Source of the DNA: Micromonospora pallida
GTDB taxonomy: Bacteria; Actinomycetota; Actinomycetes; Mycobacteriales; Micromonosporaceae
Assembly: GCF_900090325.1 (NCBI RefSeq)
Contig: NZ_FMHW01000002.1
Location: forward strand, 4,093,001 to 4,157,000
DNA: 64,000 bases
Reading direction: 5' to 3'
Shown here: piece after piece, positions 36,067 through 44,263 of the stretch
Layout: every line of letters starts with the position of its first letter
How positions within the stretch are numbered: the stretch's first letter is position 1
Notes under the pieces: model-generated
The model's database searches: none
What the model saw: the letters and a program-made list of their open reading frames with translations, nothing else
Told to the model about the DNA's origin: nothing
Program-made: the position numbers and the translations under genes

Positions 36067-36924
36067 ATGGGGCGCAGGCGGGGCGGGGAACGGGCGGTCG
36101 AGCGGGTCGACACCGGCGAGGCCGAACTGCTGCCGGACGCCGACCGCCCCGGGTCGTGGACCCTGCTGCTCGACGGTGCCCCGCAGTCGCACGTCGACCT
36201 GACCGACCCGACCCACCTGGAGTTCGAGTACGTCCGGCGGCTCGCCGCCGCGCTGGACCTGGTCGCCCCGGAGGGCGTACCGCTGCGGGTGCTGCACCTC
36301 GGCGGCGGCGCGCTGACCCTGCCCCGCTACCTGGCGGCCACCCGGCCCGGTTCGACGTCCCGGGTGGTCGAGGTGGACGGGGCACTGGTGGAGCTGGTCC
36401 GCCGGGCCCTGCCCTGGCCGGCGCAGGCCCGGATCCGGGTCCGGGTCGCCGACGCCCGCGAGGTCGTGGCCACCACGCCCGACGCCGCGTACGACGTGGT
36501 CGTCGCCGACGTCTTCGCCGGGGCCCGCACCCCGGCCCACCTGACCTCGGTGGAGTACGCCGCCGAGGTGGCCCGGGTGCTGCGCCCGGAGGGCTGGTAC
36601 CTGGCCAACCTGGCCGACGGCCCACCGCTGCGGTACGCCCGCGCCCAGGTGGCGACGGTCCGGGCGGTGCTGCCCCGGGCCTGCCTGGTCGCCGACGCGG
36701 CGGTGCTGCGGGGCCGCCGGTACGGCAACCTGGTGCTGGTCGCCGGCCGGGAGGAGCCGCCGGTCGCGGCGCTCACCCGGCGGGCCGCCGGGGACTGGTT
36801 CCCCGGTCGGGTGCTCGCCGGGGCGGAGCTGGACCGGTTCGTCGGCGGCGCGACGGTGGTCCAGGACGCCGGGGCGACCGCCTCCACCCCACCCCCGCCC
36901 GGACTCTTCTCCGTCCGCCGGTGA
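36067..36924 (+). CDS. Spermidine-synthase-like (fused-type) methyltransferase-fold protein
   Basis: A 285-residue protein with a Rossmann core: VLHLGGGALTLPRYLAATRPG (motif I), VVEVDGALVELVRRAL, then YDVVVADVFAGARTPAHLTSVEYAAEVARVLRPEGWYLANL. The GGG motif, V-E-V-D and the D-V-F-A gate belong to the polyamine synthase group, but the N-terminal domain is short and the aminopropyl-acceptor residues are not evident. True spermidine synthesis is therefore uncertain. It is the last core gene before the island: the att core begins 3 bases after its stop. Confidence 0.85.
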   Translation: MGRRRGGERAVERVDTGEAELLPDADRPGSWTLLLDGAPQSHVDLTDPTHLEFEYVRRLAAALDLVAPEGVPLRVLHLGGGALTLPRYLAATRPGSTSRVVEVDGALVELVRRALPWPAQARIRVRVADAREVVATTPDAAYDVVVADVFAGARTPAHLTSVEYAAEVARVLRPEGWYLANLADGPPLRYARAQVATVRAVLPRACLVADAAVLRGRRYGNLVLVAGREEPPVAALTRRAAGDWFPGRVLAGAELDRFVGGATVVQDAGATASTPPPPGLFSVRR

Positions 36925-36927
36925 CAT

Positions 36928-36993
36928 CCTCGATGCGAACTGGCGGCAAGGCGGCCGGATCGGGTGTCCGAGGTCATCCGGCCCGCTGAGGGT
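36928..36993. repeat. Left attachment site
   Basis: Core CCTCGATGCGAAC (36928-36940) plus element-start sequence to 36993, which matches 39206-39273 in most positions. To its left lies the ordinary chromosomal end of the spermidine-synthase-like gene, with no tRNA sequence. Only the core is shared with the chromosome on that side. Confidence 0.75.
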
Positions 36994-37109
36994 CGTCCCA
37001 ATCGGGTGCGGTCGGTGATCTGCTGGTGCGAGGGCTGGCCCACCAGGGCGGTGGATGACGGCGAGGCACGAGAACGTGACAGCCTGCAGATGTAGGCCAC
37101 ACTGGTCTG

Positions 37110-39194
37110 GTGCATAGTGGACGCGCCCGGAAGGCGGCCTGGCTCGGAGTCGGCGCAGGAATCGTCCTTCTGCTGGTCGCGGTGCTACTCGCACTGGCGA
37201 AGGGGCACCCTGGCCGGCTCAATGCAGCAGACCAGCTCGCCAGCGTAGCCAGCGGACTCGTCGGCCTGGTCAGCCTGGCCGTCAGTCTCATGTCGCTGCG
37301 GATTGCGACACACGCCGAGCAACCTGACCCAGCCGTTCTGCTGGACCGCGCCTGCGGAGAACTGGCGAGGCAGGTACAGCAGCAGTGGCATCAGGAGGCA
37401 AAGGCGCGAGGGCTACTCCGTCCTGAACCTCTGCGGGTGCGCTGGTCGTCCACCGGACGCCCCGTCTCGGCCACGCCAGTGGAAGTCCTCGGCCCCGTAG
37501 CGGGCCGGGTCATCCGGTTGAAGCTGCACGGCGATGTCACCGAGGTCGCCGACAAGTGGCGGCAACTGCCGGCCCGACAGTTGGTGGTGATTGGGGCCGC
37601 TGGGGCAGGCAAGACATCCTTGGCGCTGCTACTGACCCTCGATCTATTGAAGGACCGGGATGCCGACGAGCCGGTGCCGGTGCTGATGAACCTCACGGAG
37701 TGGGATCCCCACCGCGTGCATGTGGACACGTGGCTGGCCCGCCAACTGGCGGAGCTGTATCCGGTACTGACCGATCGAGACCGGTTCGGCTCCAATGTCG
37801 CGGTACGGCTGGTTGACTGGTCCCGGATCATCCCGGTGCTCGACGGCTTGGACGAAATGCCGCCACGGCTGCGCGGCGCCGCAGTGGCGGCGTTGACCGA
37901 TGTGGTGAGCCGCGACCGGCCGCTGGTGCTCACCTGTCGGTCCCAGGAATATCAGGACACCATCGAGGAAACCGGCATCCCCTTGGCTCGGGCCGCAGTG
38001 GTGGAGATCGAGCCCGTAACCGGGCAGGAAGCCAGCGAGTACGTACGAGCTGGGCAGGTCCACGGCGAACGTCGATGGGCACCCGTCGTGGAACACCTCC
38101 GGGCGCACCCACAGGGAGCACTGGCGCAGACCCTGTCGACCCCACTGATGGTGTACCTGGCCCGGACCGCGTACACCCCGCGACATACCGATCCGGCCGC
38201 ACTCACTGCCTTCACGGATCCGGCTTCGGTTGAGGAACACCTGCTCCAGGCATACCTACCCGCTATCTACGGCCCCCGCACCCCCACCCGCGACACCGAC
38301 AGCCCACCATCCCTCCATGACTATCCTCCGGATCAAGCCCGCCAATGGCTGGCCTTCCTTGCCCGCCATCTACAACAGCGACGCAGCCGCGACCTGCATT
38401 GGTGGCACCTTCTCGCCGCCGTCCCCCGACCCCGACTCTTGTTCGCAGCCGTGTTTGCCCTTGTTCTTGCGATCGCAGGCGGACTCTGGGGCGCGAGCAC
38501 AGGAGGATTGATGGTCGCGCTCATAAGCGGCCTCACAATCTGGATGACCGTATTTCCGGCTGTCCTGGTGGTAGGTTCTCCCGATGAAGCCGTCATTGAC
38601 ACCACTCCAGGACGGATATACATAAACCCAAAAAGGCTGCTGTTCAGGCTCGTGTCCGGACTCGCGATCGGGCTCACTATCGGGCTCGCGTTCAAGCTCA
38701 TGACCGGACTCGCAGGATGGCTCTTGGCTGGGACCATTATCGGAGTCATCTTCGGGTTCGTTACCGGGTTTGACAAACGCGCTAAAAGCAGCGAGATTCT
38801 CGATATCCGGCTGACCATTCGAGACAACAGGACACTGTTCCTCGCGCTCGGACTTGGGCCTACGCTCGTATTCGGGCTTGGCTTCGGGATTGCTTTCGAA
38901 CCCTCAGCCGGGATCACGGCTGGATTTTACGCAGGGGGCATGTTCGGACTATTTGGAATTGTCGGATATGGTCGCACCTGGTTTTGGTTCTGTGTGGCGC
39001 GTTTCTGGCTGGCGGCAACCGGGCGCCTCCCGTGGCGGCTGATGCGGTTCCTCCATGACGCCTACCACCGTGGGGTCCTACGGCGGGTCGGTGCGGCCTA
39101 CCAGTTCCGCCACGCCCGGCTCCAGGACTACCTGGCTACTGATGGCCAACGCCCTGCTGACACCCTTCAACTGGGTGGAGCTGAGGGAATGTGA
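37110..39194 (+). CDS. Membrane-associated NACHT-domain NTPase
   Basis: A 694-residue protein and the only gene of unit 1. Two N-terminal membrane helices (about residues 10-30 and 42-65) precede a NACHT STAND NTPase. Its P-loop is VVIGAAGAGKTSL (about 158-170), Walker B is IIPVLDGLDEM (about 240-250) and sensor 1 is LVLTCRSQEYQ. Residues 430-640 hold six or more further helices, and the protein ends with the QFRHARLQDYLA block common to these actinobacterial proteins. Bacterial NACHT proteins include antiphage sensors; whether this membrane-rich type is one is inference. Its stop codon lies inside the att sequence, so its last codons were set by integration. Confidence 0.85.
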   Translation: MHSGRARKAAWLGVGAGIVLLLVAVLLALAKGHPGRLNAADQLASVASGLVGLVSLAVSLMSLRIATHAEQPDPAVLLDRACGELARQVQQQWHQEAKARGLLRPEPLRVRWSSTGRPVSATPVEVLGPVAGRVIRLKLHGDVTEVADKWRQLPARQLVVIGAAGAGKTSLALLLTLDLLKDRDADEPVPVLMNLTEWDPHRVHVDTWLARQLAELYPVLTDRDRFGSNVAVRLVDWSRIIPVLDGLDEMPPRLRGAAVAALTDVVSRDRPLVLTCRSQEYQDTIEETGIPLARAAVVEIEPVTGQEASEYVRAGQVHGERRWAPVVEHLRAHPQGALAQTLSTPLMVYLARTAYTPRHTDPAALTAFTDPASVEEHLLQAYLPAIYGPRTPTRDTDSPPSLHDYPPDQARQWLAFLARHLQQRRSRDLHWWHLLAAVPRPRLLFAAVFALVLAIAGGLWGASTGGLMVALISGLTIWMTVFPAVLVVGSPDEAVIDTTPGRIYINPKRLLFRLVSGLAIGLTIGLAFKLMTGLAGWLLAGTIIGVIFGFVTGFDKRAKSSEILDIRLTIRDNRTLFLALGLGPTLVFGLGFGIAFEPSAGITAGFYAGGMFGLFGIVGYGRTWFWFCVARFWLAATGRLPWRLMRFLHDAYHRGVLRRVGAAYQFRHARLQDYLATDGQRPADTLQLGGAEGM

Positions 39195-39273
39195 ACCCCT
39201 GGCCCCCTCGATGCGAACCGGTGGCAAGCCGGTGGGATCGGGCATCGTCCGAGGTCATCCGGCCTGCTGGGGG
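39167..39273. repeat. Middle attachment site with tRNA-Ala 3' half
   Basis: TTCAACTGGGTGGAGCTGAG begins a sequence that on the minus strand is the 3' half of a tRNA-Ala (39176-39218): the anticodon loop TTCGCAT, the T-arm around GGGGTTCACATTCCC and the end AGCTCCA with U70. The core is at 39206-39218. Element-start sequence continues to 39273. It is the junction of units 1 and 2. No 5' half of the tRNA is present, so it is not a working gene. Confidence 0.8.
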
Positions 39274-39494
39274 TTCTCCTCGTCGGGTTCGGTCCGCTCG
39301 GTTGCTGTACTCCGCTGCTGTACTTCTTCGGCGGTACGGAGGACGTTCCGGGCGGCGGTCGCCACCGGGCAGCCTGGGACTCGGCAGACTGGGCAGAGTC
39401 CGTCGGGTCCGGGTCGGTGGTCGCGGAGGATCCAGCGGGCGGTGAGGATCAGCCGGTTGCGGATCTGGGTCAGGGACAGGAACGGCGCGGTCAT
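39255..39494 (-). CDS. Small zinc-binding-like protein after the XRE-TPR regulator
   Basis: A 79-residue protein starting 2 bases after the stop of the XRE-TPR gene (TGAGGATG), so it is translationally coupled to it. The centre has CPVCRVPGCPVAT, a C-x2-C-x4-C set that could hold a metal, after a helical RNRLILTARWIL segment. It ends close to the middle att site. I know no function; genes like this often follow XRE-type regulators in actinomycete elements. Confidence 0.6.
   Translation of the reverse strand: MTAPFLSLTQIRNRLILTARWILRDHRPGPDGLCPVCRVPGCPVATAARNVLRTAEEVQQRSTATERTEPDEENPQQAG
39304..39323. promoter_or_regulatory. Possible integrase arm site, left
   Basis: Two GCTGTAC boxes 13 bases apart (39304 and 39317), 86 bases inside unit 2 from the core. 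The same pair with the same spacing occurs at 49850-49869 near the other end, which suggests arm-type sites for the element's integrase. Confidence 0.5.
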
Positions 39495-39496
39495 CC

Positions 39497-40699
39497 TCAG
39501 CCCACCCCGAGGGTGGCGGCGAGGTGGATGAGCGTCGCCGGGGCGGCAGGGTCGCGGGCGACTTGGGCGAGGATGTCTCGCCCGGCTGGTCGGTGGCGGA
39601 TCTCGGCGGGTGCGATCCGGTCGGCCTCGATCAGGACCCGTCCGGCACTGATCGGATCGTCAGCCTGGAGATACGCGCGGGCGGCGTCGACCAGGTACGC
39701 GGCGCGGTGTTCGGCGGCAAGCCACCGCCACCCGTCCCGCTTGATCGCCTTTTCGTGCCAGAGCACGGCCTCTTCCACGTCGCCCCGTTCCACCGCTGCG
39801 GTGATCCGGGCAAGCTCTACAGCCGTCGGTCCGAACCCGGTGCGGTGGTAGTCGTGACCGTCCCTGACCCGAGCGGCCATGTCGGCGGCCTCATCGATCA
39901 GCTCGTCAGCGGCGCGGTCGTCCCCGTCACCGGCGGCGGCCAGAGCGGCCTGAACCAGCAGGGTTCCGCAGAGGGACAGCTCGGGTGGGGTGCCATACTC
40001 GATCACGGGCGGGGCGATCCGGTACGCGGCGGCCAGCATCACTGACTTCGCCACCCGCGCCTGCCCCGAGGCGCGCAACACCTGACCGAGCTGCACGGCG
40101 GCGGCAGCCACCAACACCCGGTCACCGGTAGCGGCGATCATCGCCCGGTCGACCGCCAGCCACGCCACGTCGGGGGCACCGAGCTTCACCAGCAGCGACG
40201 CCGTCACCCGGTACGCCTCCACCAGCGGCACCCGACCCGCCCCGGAATCGTGGGCGTGCGTGCGTTGCGCGTCGGCCACCAACTGCGGCACCAAGTCGAC
40301 GACCTGCATGTAGCGAGCGTGCTGGAAGGTGGTCCATACGTGCGCGACCTCCCGTGCCAGCCCGTCGGCCGGCAGCACAGGACGGCGGGCGTCCGGGCGC
40401 TCCAACGCGATCTCGTACGTCGACAGAGCCGCCCGGATCCGCTCCACACCCTCGACATGCTCGGTCACCCCGGCCGGCTGGACATCCCCGCCGAGGAGGA
40501 CCGCCGTGTCGATCCGCAGGACGGCGGCGATGTCCTGGAGGATCGACACCTTGTCCAGCGACCGGACACCCCGCTCGACCTTGTCCACCCAACTCTTCGA
40601 CTTGCCCAACCGATCGGCGAACACCTGCTGAGAGAGCTTTCGCCGCCCACGCCAGTACGCCACCCGACGACCGACGGGCAGCAGGTCACCGCTGTTCAC
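39497..40699 (-). CDS. XRE-family regulator with TPR-like domain
   Basis: A 400-residue protein. The N-terminal Cro/C1 helix-turn-helix is clear (residues 10-62: VAYWRGRRKLSQQVFADRLGKSKSWVDKVERGVRSLDKV). The remaining 330 residues are helical and Ala-rich with TPR-like pairs, the arrangement of peptide- or ligand-sensing regulators. It overlaps the 54-residue upstream gene by 14 bases and is followed by the 79-residue gene, so the three form one operon. In integrative elements such regulators often control excision or transfer; that is inference here. Confidence 0.88.
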   Translation of the reverse strand: MNSGDLLPVGRRVAYWRGRRKLSQQVFADRLGKSKSWVDKVERGVRSLDKVSILQDIAAVLRIDTAVLLGGDVQPAGVTEHVEGVERIRAALSTYEIALERPDARRPVLPADGLAREVAHVWTTFQHARYMQVVDLVPQLVADAQRTHAHDSGAGRVPLVEAYRVTASLLVKLGAPDVAWLAVDRAMIAATGDRVLVAAAAVQLGQVLRASGQARVAKSVMLAAAYRIAPPVIEYGTPPELSLCGTLLVQAALAAAGDGDDRAADELIDEAADMAARVRDGHDYHRTGFGPTAVELARITAAVERGDVEEAVLWHEKAIKRDGWRWLAAEHRAAYLVDAARAYLQADDPISAGRVLIEADRIAPAEIRHRPAGRDILAQVARDPAAPATLIHLAATLGVG

Positions 40700-40850
40700 G
40701 ACGCCACCGCCGGTCCGGTACAGCCCGGGTTGTCTCCTCAGCCGGTATTCGATCCGCCTCAGCCTGCGCGAGAATCCGTTCTCGGGCAGCCTCCCGTTCT
40801 GCTGCCTGGATCTGCTCGCCTCGGCTCTCGGACGGAGCGTTCTCGCTCAT
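40686..40850 (-). CDS. Small charged helical protein
   Basis: A 54-residue, Glu/Arg/Ala-rich protein, probably one long helix (RGEQIQAAEREAARERILAQ). The ATG at 40850 has an excellent GGAGGT ribosome-binding site 4 bases upstream, which is the main support. An earlier in-frame start at 40928 would lack one. Its end overlaps the XRE-TPR gene by 14 bases, so it is the operon leader. Function unknown. Confidence 0.55.
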   Translation of the reverse strand: MSENAPSESRGEQIQAAEREAARERILAQAEADRIPAEETTRAVPDRRWRREQR

Positions 40851-41017
40851 CCCTACCTCCGCTGGTAGGGGTGCGGCGGCGTGCTCTGGAAGGACCGACA
40901 CCGCCGCACCCGGCTCCGAGCGGGTCACGCATTCTCGGTACTGATGACCGTGGCGAACCCGCCCTGGTCACAGCATCGGGTGATCAGCCGGTCACGTTCC
41001 AGGTAGCACGCGTCCGG

Positions 41018-42133
41018 TCACTTGTCCATGGACGCGGACAGGTTGCGGACAAGGGCGGACAAGCGGCTGGACCGGTTTCGGGCGGCGATACATCGGACTC
41101 TCTCCACCGACTGGGCTGCGCTGTCGCGTTCACCGATGGCTAGCTGTGCACCGGCGAGGTGGCACACGTAGGTGCCGGTCCAGTCGGCCGAAGCCGAGTC
41201 GGCATCCAGACCGTCGAGGCCGGCGGTCAACAACTCCACCGCCTCCTCGTTCTGTCCGAGCGCGGCCCGGGTGGTGCCGGCCTCCAGGTCGAAGAACGCC
41301 CGGTCTCGGTAGTAGTCCCACGGCGGCATCTCGCCCTTGTGCTCCAGCGCGGCTATCGCCCGCTCGGCGGCCGCCACCGCAGTATTGATCGCCGCCTGCC
41401 GGTCACCAGCGAGGACATATGCGCGGGCAAGCTGGTAATGGTCGTACGCGAGCTGCCCCGGCGACATACCCGGCCTGGTCAGCGCCGCCCGGGTCACGCC
41501 GAGCAGGGCACCGATGTCCCCCGTCTGCCCGGCCAGATCGGCGCGGAAGGACAGCACCGTACCCAGCAGCGCGTCATGCCCGCTCTCGACGGTCCACTCC
41601 AACGCCTGATTCAGCCAGTACCGCGACCAGCCGTGATCACCGGCGGCGATACCCAACCAACCGGCGAACTGCGCCCACTGCGCAGCCTGATCGATCAACC
41701 GGCCCCGCAGGTCGTCGTGCGCCTCACGAGCCAGATGGCTGACGAGATCCAGGTTCGCCTGGACCGCCGGCATGACAGCGGCAGCACCAAGAACATCGTC
41801 AAGACGACGTTGACTCGCCAGGAGATCAGCCAGCGCGTCGACCGTAGCCGGATCAGTCCGCATCGGATGACGAGCAGCAAAGGCGATCCGGTCGGCACCG
41901 TCGCCCGGCAACTCGGGCGGACGCGCCAACACAACCAGCCGACCACCCGCGCCGAGAGCGTCATCCAACCGTCTCGCCACATCATCGCTCGGCTGCCGTC
42001 GCCCCGCCTCCAGGTCGTGAAGCTGGCTCTTGCTCTGGTACACCACGTGCGCGAGAGCGCGAAGCGAGATCCGGGCCTCGGTACGCAGCCGGCGAAGCTC
42101 TGCGCCGAAGCGCGGGTCAGCAATGGGCGACAC
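41018..42133 (-). CDS. XRE-family regulator, second copy type
   Basis: A 371-residue protein with an N-terminal helix-turn-helix (residues 8-60: ELRRLRTEARISLRALAHVVYQSKSQLHDLEAGRRQPSDDVARRL) and a helical TPR-like remainder (YQLARAYVLAGDRQAAINTAVAAAERAI). It is only distantly like the neighbouring XRE-TPR protein in the HTH but similar in plan. Such regulators are common in actinomycetes beside small DUF397-type genes; no DUF397 gene is seen here. Transcribed toward the other regulator, with a gap of about 170 bases. Confidence 0.88.
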   Translation of the reverse strand: MSPIADPRFGAELRRLRTEARISLRALAHVVYQSKSQLHDLEAGRRQPSDDVARRLDDALGAGGRLVVLARPPELPGDGADRIAFAARHPMRTDPATVDALADLLASQRRLDDVLGAAAVMPAVQANLDLVSHLAREAHDDLRGRLIDQAAQWAQFAGWLGIAAGDHGWSRYWLNQALEWTVESGHDALLGTVLSFRADLAGQTGDIGALLGVTRAALTRPGMSPGQLAYDHYQLARAYVLAGDRQAAINTAVAAAERAIAALEHKGEMPPWDYYRDRAFFDLEAGTTRAALGQNEEAVELLTAGLDGLDADSASADWTGTYVCHLAGAQLAIGERDSAAQSVERVRCIAARNRSSRLSALVRNLSASMDK

Positions 42134-42370
42134 GACGTACTCCCAGGTAGAGGGCTGGGGCGGCGGTCCCGCCGGCCTCTACCCCGACGGGCCGCCACAT
42201 CGGACGGTACACCCGCGCCACACGCTATGTAACGCCGCGCGCCGCCCTCACCGAGGAATCACTTGGCGTTGAACTGTCACCGGGTGCCAGGCGAACCGGG
42301 CAAAGGTCACTTGCAGGCCGCCTGAACTGCACAAGCAGTGGGCATCGATTGTCACCGCTGGGCGTCGTTA

Positions 42371-43529
42371 CAGATCTTGAATGGCTAGGTTGAGCCGGTT
42401 TCGAGTGCCAGGCCGGTATGGGCGAGGAAGCCGTCGAGTAGGTCGGGGCGGTACTGGATGCGCTTGAGTCGGTTCTTGATGATCGCGAGGAGGTGGTCGA
42501 GGCCGGTGACGGCGAGGTTGCCGATGCTGCGTTTGAGGTGTGACCAGACGCCTTCGGTGGGGTTGAGGTCCGGGGCGTAGGCGGGTAGCCGGATCACGGT
42601 CAGCCAGTCCCGGGCGGCGATCAACCCCCGCATGGCGGCGCTGATGTGGGTGTTCAGGTTGTCCCACACGAGGACGATCGGGCCGCCGAGTTGCTGGTGC
42701 GCGGCGTCGAGCAGGGTGATGTAGTCGGTCTCGGCGAAGCTGCGCCGTTCACCCTTGCGGCCGCGGTGGGTGATGGTGCGGTAGATCAACCGGGAACGTC
42801 GGCCGGGCTTTTAGCAGGTCAGACCGGCGATCGAGACCCGGCCGGAGCCCTTGCCGGAGGTCGGCACGACCGGCGTGTGGCCGCGTCGGCCCCAGGTGCG
42901 GGCTTTTGGTGGGCGCAGCGTCTGACCGGCCTCGTCCTCGAAGCAGATCCACGCCCTGCGCTGCGCCGCTACCGTTTTCCCGCCGGCCACACCTCCCGCC
43001 GCCACGTTACGACCGCGGCCTCGTCCCGTTCGACGGGCCGATGCTTCGGGACCTGCACCGACCAGCCGATCCGGTGCAGCAGATAGGAGGTGCCACGCAG
43101 CGTGTACCGGGTGTGGAACAGTCGCGCGATCAGATCCGACACCCGCGCCAGAGTCCACCGCTGATCGTCACCGAACCCGTGCGCGGCCGGCCCCTCGTCC
43201 AGGGCCTCGGCCAGCCTCCGTAGCCGAGGTTCGTCGAGGCGGCACCGGGAACCACCAGGCCCCTTTGACGCCAGGGCGTCCTCACCGCCGGCCCGCCACT
43301 GCTGCCGCCAGCCGTACACGGCGGTCTGCGACACCCGCAACCGGGACGCGATCTCCGGCACCGACACACCCTCGGCGAACCACCCGGCCGCCTGCCGCCG
43401 CACCGCCTCACGCTTCGCCCGCCCCCGCTCGGACAGGCCACCACCATCGGGATACCTCATACCCCTTGATCTACCCCCGACCGGCGAGACCACGCATCAC
43501 AGTGGACCAAGCTGACCTTTCAAGATCTG
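42371..43529 (-). mobile_element. IS630-family element A (inactive)
   Basis: 1159 bases bounded by TA on both sides (42369-42370 and 43530-43531), the target duplication of this family. Terminal inverted repeats begin CAGATCTTGAA-T/A-GG and run about 18 bases with a few mismatches. It carries one transposase gene in two frames, with a stop codon in the catalytic half, so it cannot move without help. Confidence 0.88.
42385..43460 (-). pseudogene. IS630 transposase with -1 frameshift site and a nonsense codon
   Basis: The N-terminal part (43460-42969) has the helix-turn-helix FAEGVSVPEIASRLRVSQTAVYGW and ends WPAGKR then TAG. The slippery heptamer GGGAAAA (42981-42975) lies just before that stop. 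A -1 shift there continues into GKTVAAQRRAWICFEDEAG, the first catalytic acid of the DDE domain. The frame then meets TAA at 42813-42811, in GLTC-stop-KPGRRS, where TAC (Tyr) is expected. After it the same frame goes on with LVWDNLNTH and APDLNPTEGVW, the other two acids. So the frameshift looks programmed and the nonsense codon is the real lesion. Confidence 0.82.
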
Positions 43530-43750
43530 TAGTCGACGTTCCACGGCCTGGCGACGGCCTGAACTCGGTCCGCCCCAAAGGCGTCCCGCCTCTCCCTTTT
43601 CGTCCAAGGATCTGTGCGTCTGGTGTGGACGGGACGGACCGCGGATGCCCGTAACGCCGAGGGCTGATCCGGCACTCTGGCCCCTGCGTCCAGCGGGCTT
43701 CCTTAAGCTGGTTCCGCCGCAACCGCTGCCGCCCCGAGCACCGCCGCCCG

Positions 43751-44263
43751 ATGTCGGAGCTATCGGTTACAGTGCGCAGCGTGGCAAAGCCCATCCGCCC
43801 CAAGCGCAGACGGCATCGCCAGTGGCGGGTTCAACGCATTTTCACCCGAAGGTTCTTGGCTGATCTGCAGTCGCAGGCTGAGCCCAGAGGTTATGCAGTA
43901 GAGCGGACCGCAGGCGAAGATCTCGACACCATCGCCAAGAACTTCCTGGGCCTCGACCCCATGGCCGGCCTCCAGGACACCATCGCCAAGAACTTCCTGG
44001 CCCTCGACCCCATGGCCGGCCTCCAGGACACCATCGCCAAGAACTTCCTGGCCCTCGACCCCATGGCCGGCCTCCAGGACACCATCGCCAAGAACTTCCT
44101 GGCCCTCGACCCCATGGCCGGCCTCCAGGACACCATCGCCAAGAACTTCCTGGCCCTCGACCCCATGGCCGGCCTCCAGGACACCATCGCCAAGAACTTC
44201 CTGGCCCTCGACCCCATGGCCGGCCTCCTGAGCGAACTACTGGCTACAGCTGAGGAATCACTA
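43751..44263 (+). pseudogene. 17-residue-repeat protein, 5' part, interrupted by IS630 element B
   Basis: The first 171 codons of a protein I do not recognise. A very basic N-terminus (RPKRRRHRQWRVQRIFTRRF) precedes six tandem copies of DTIAKNFLALDPMAGLQ, predicted amphipathic helices. The IS630 element has inserted at TA in a CTA codon (44261-44263). Joining 44263 to 45464 restores one open frame of 251 codons. Start: the ATG at 43751 has no ribosome-binding site, whereas the GTG at 43781 lies 7 bases after TACAGT and may be the true, leaderless start. With the insertion, the message reads only a short tail (VPRHAALNG) beyond the junction. Confidence 0.75.
43925..44230 (+). repeat. 51-bp in-frame tandem repeat, six copies
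   Basis: Six units of 51 bases encode DTIAKNFLALDPMAGLQ. Copies 2-5 are virtually identical at the DNA level; the first has Gly for Ala and the last ends LL. Near-identity at silent positions points to recent expansion. Confidence 0.97.

Noticed and set aside
37110..39194. Transporter (from the many C-terminal helices)
   Set aside because: The NACHT P-loop, Walker B and the QFRHARLQDYLA end define a STAND NTPase; no transporter motif is present.
39176..39218. Functional tRNA-Ala gene at the middle or right att site
   Set aside because: Only the 3' half from the anticodon loop is present at both places; the acceptor 5' strand and D-arm are missing.
43891..44217. Minus-strand open frame of 108 residues across the 51-bp repeats
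   Set aside because: It is the complement of the DTIAKNFLALDPMAGLQ repeats and exists only because the repeat unit has no stop on either strand; no ribosome-binding site, and flanking sequence does not continue the frame.
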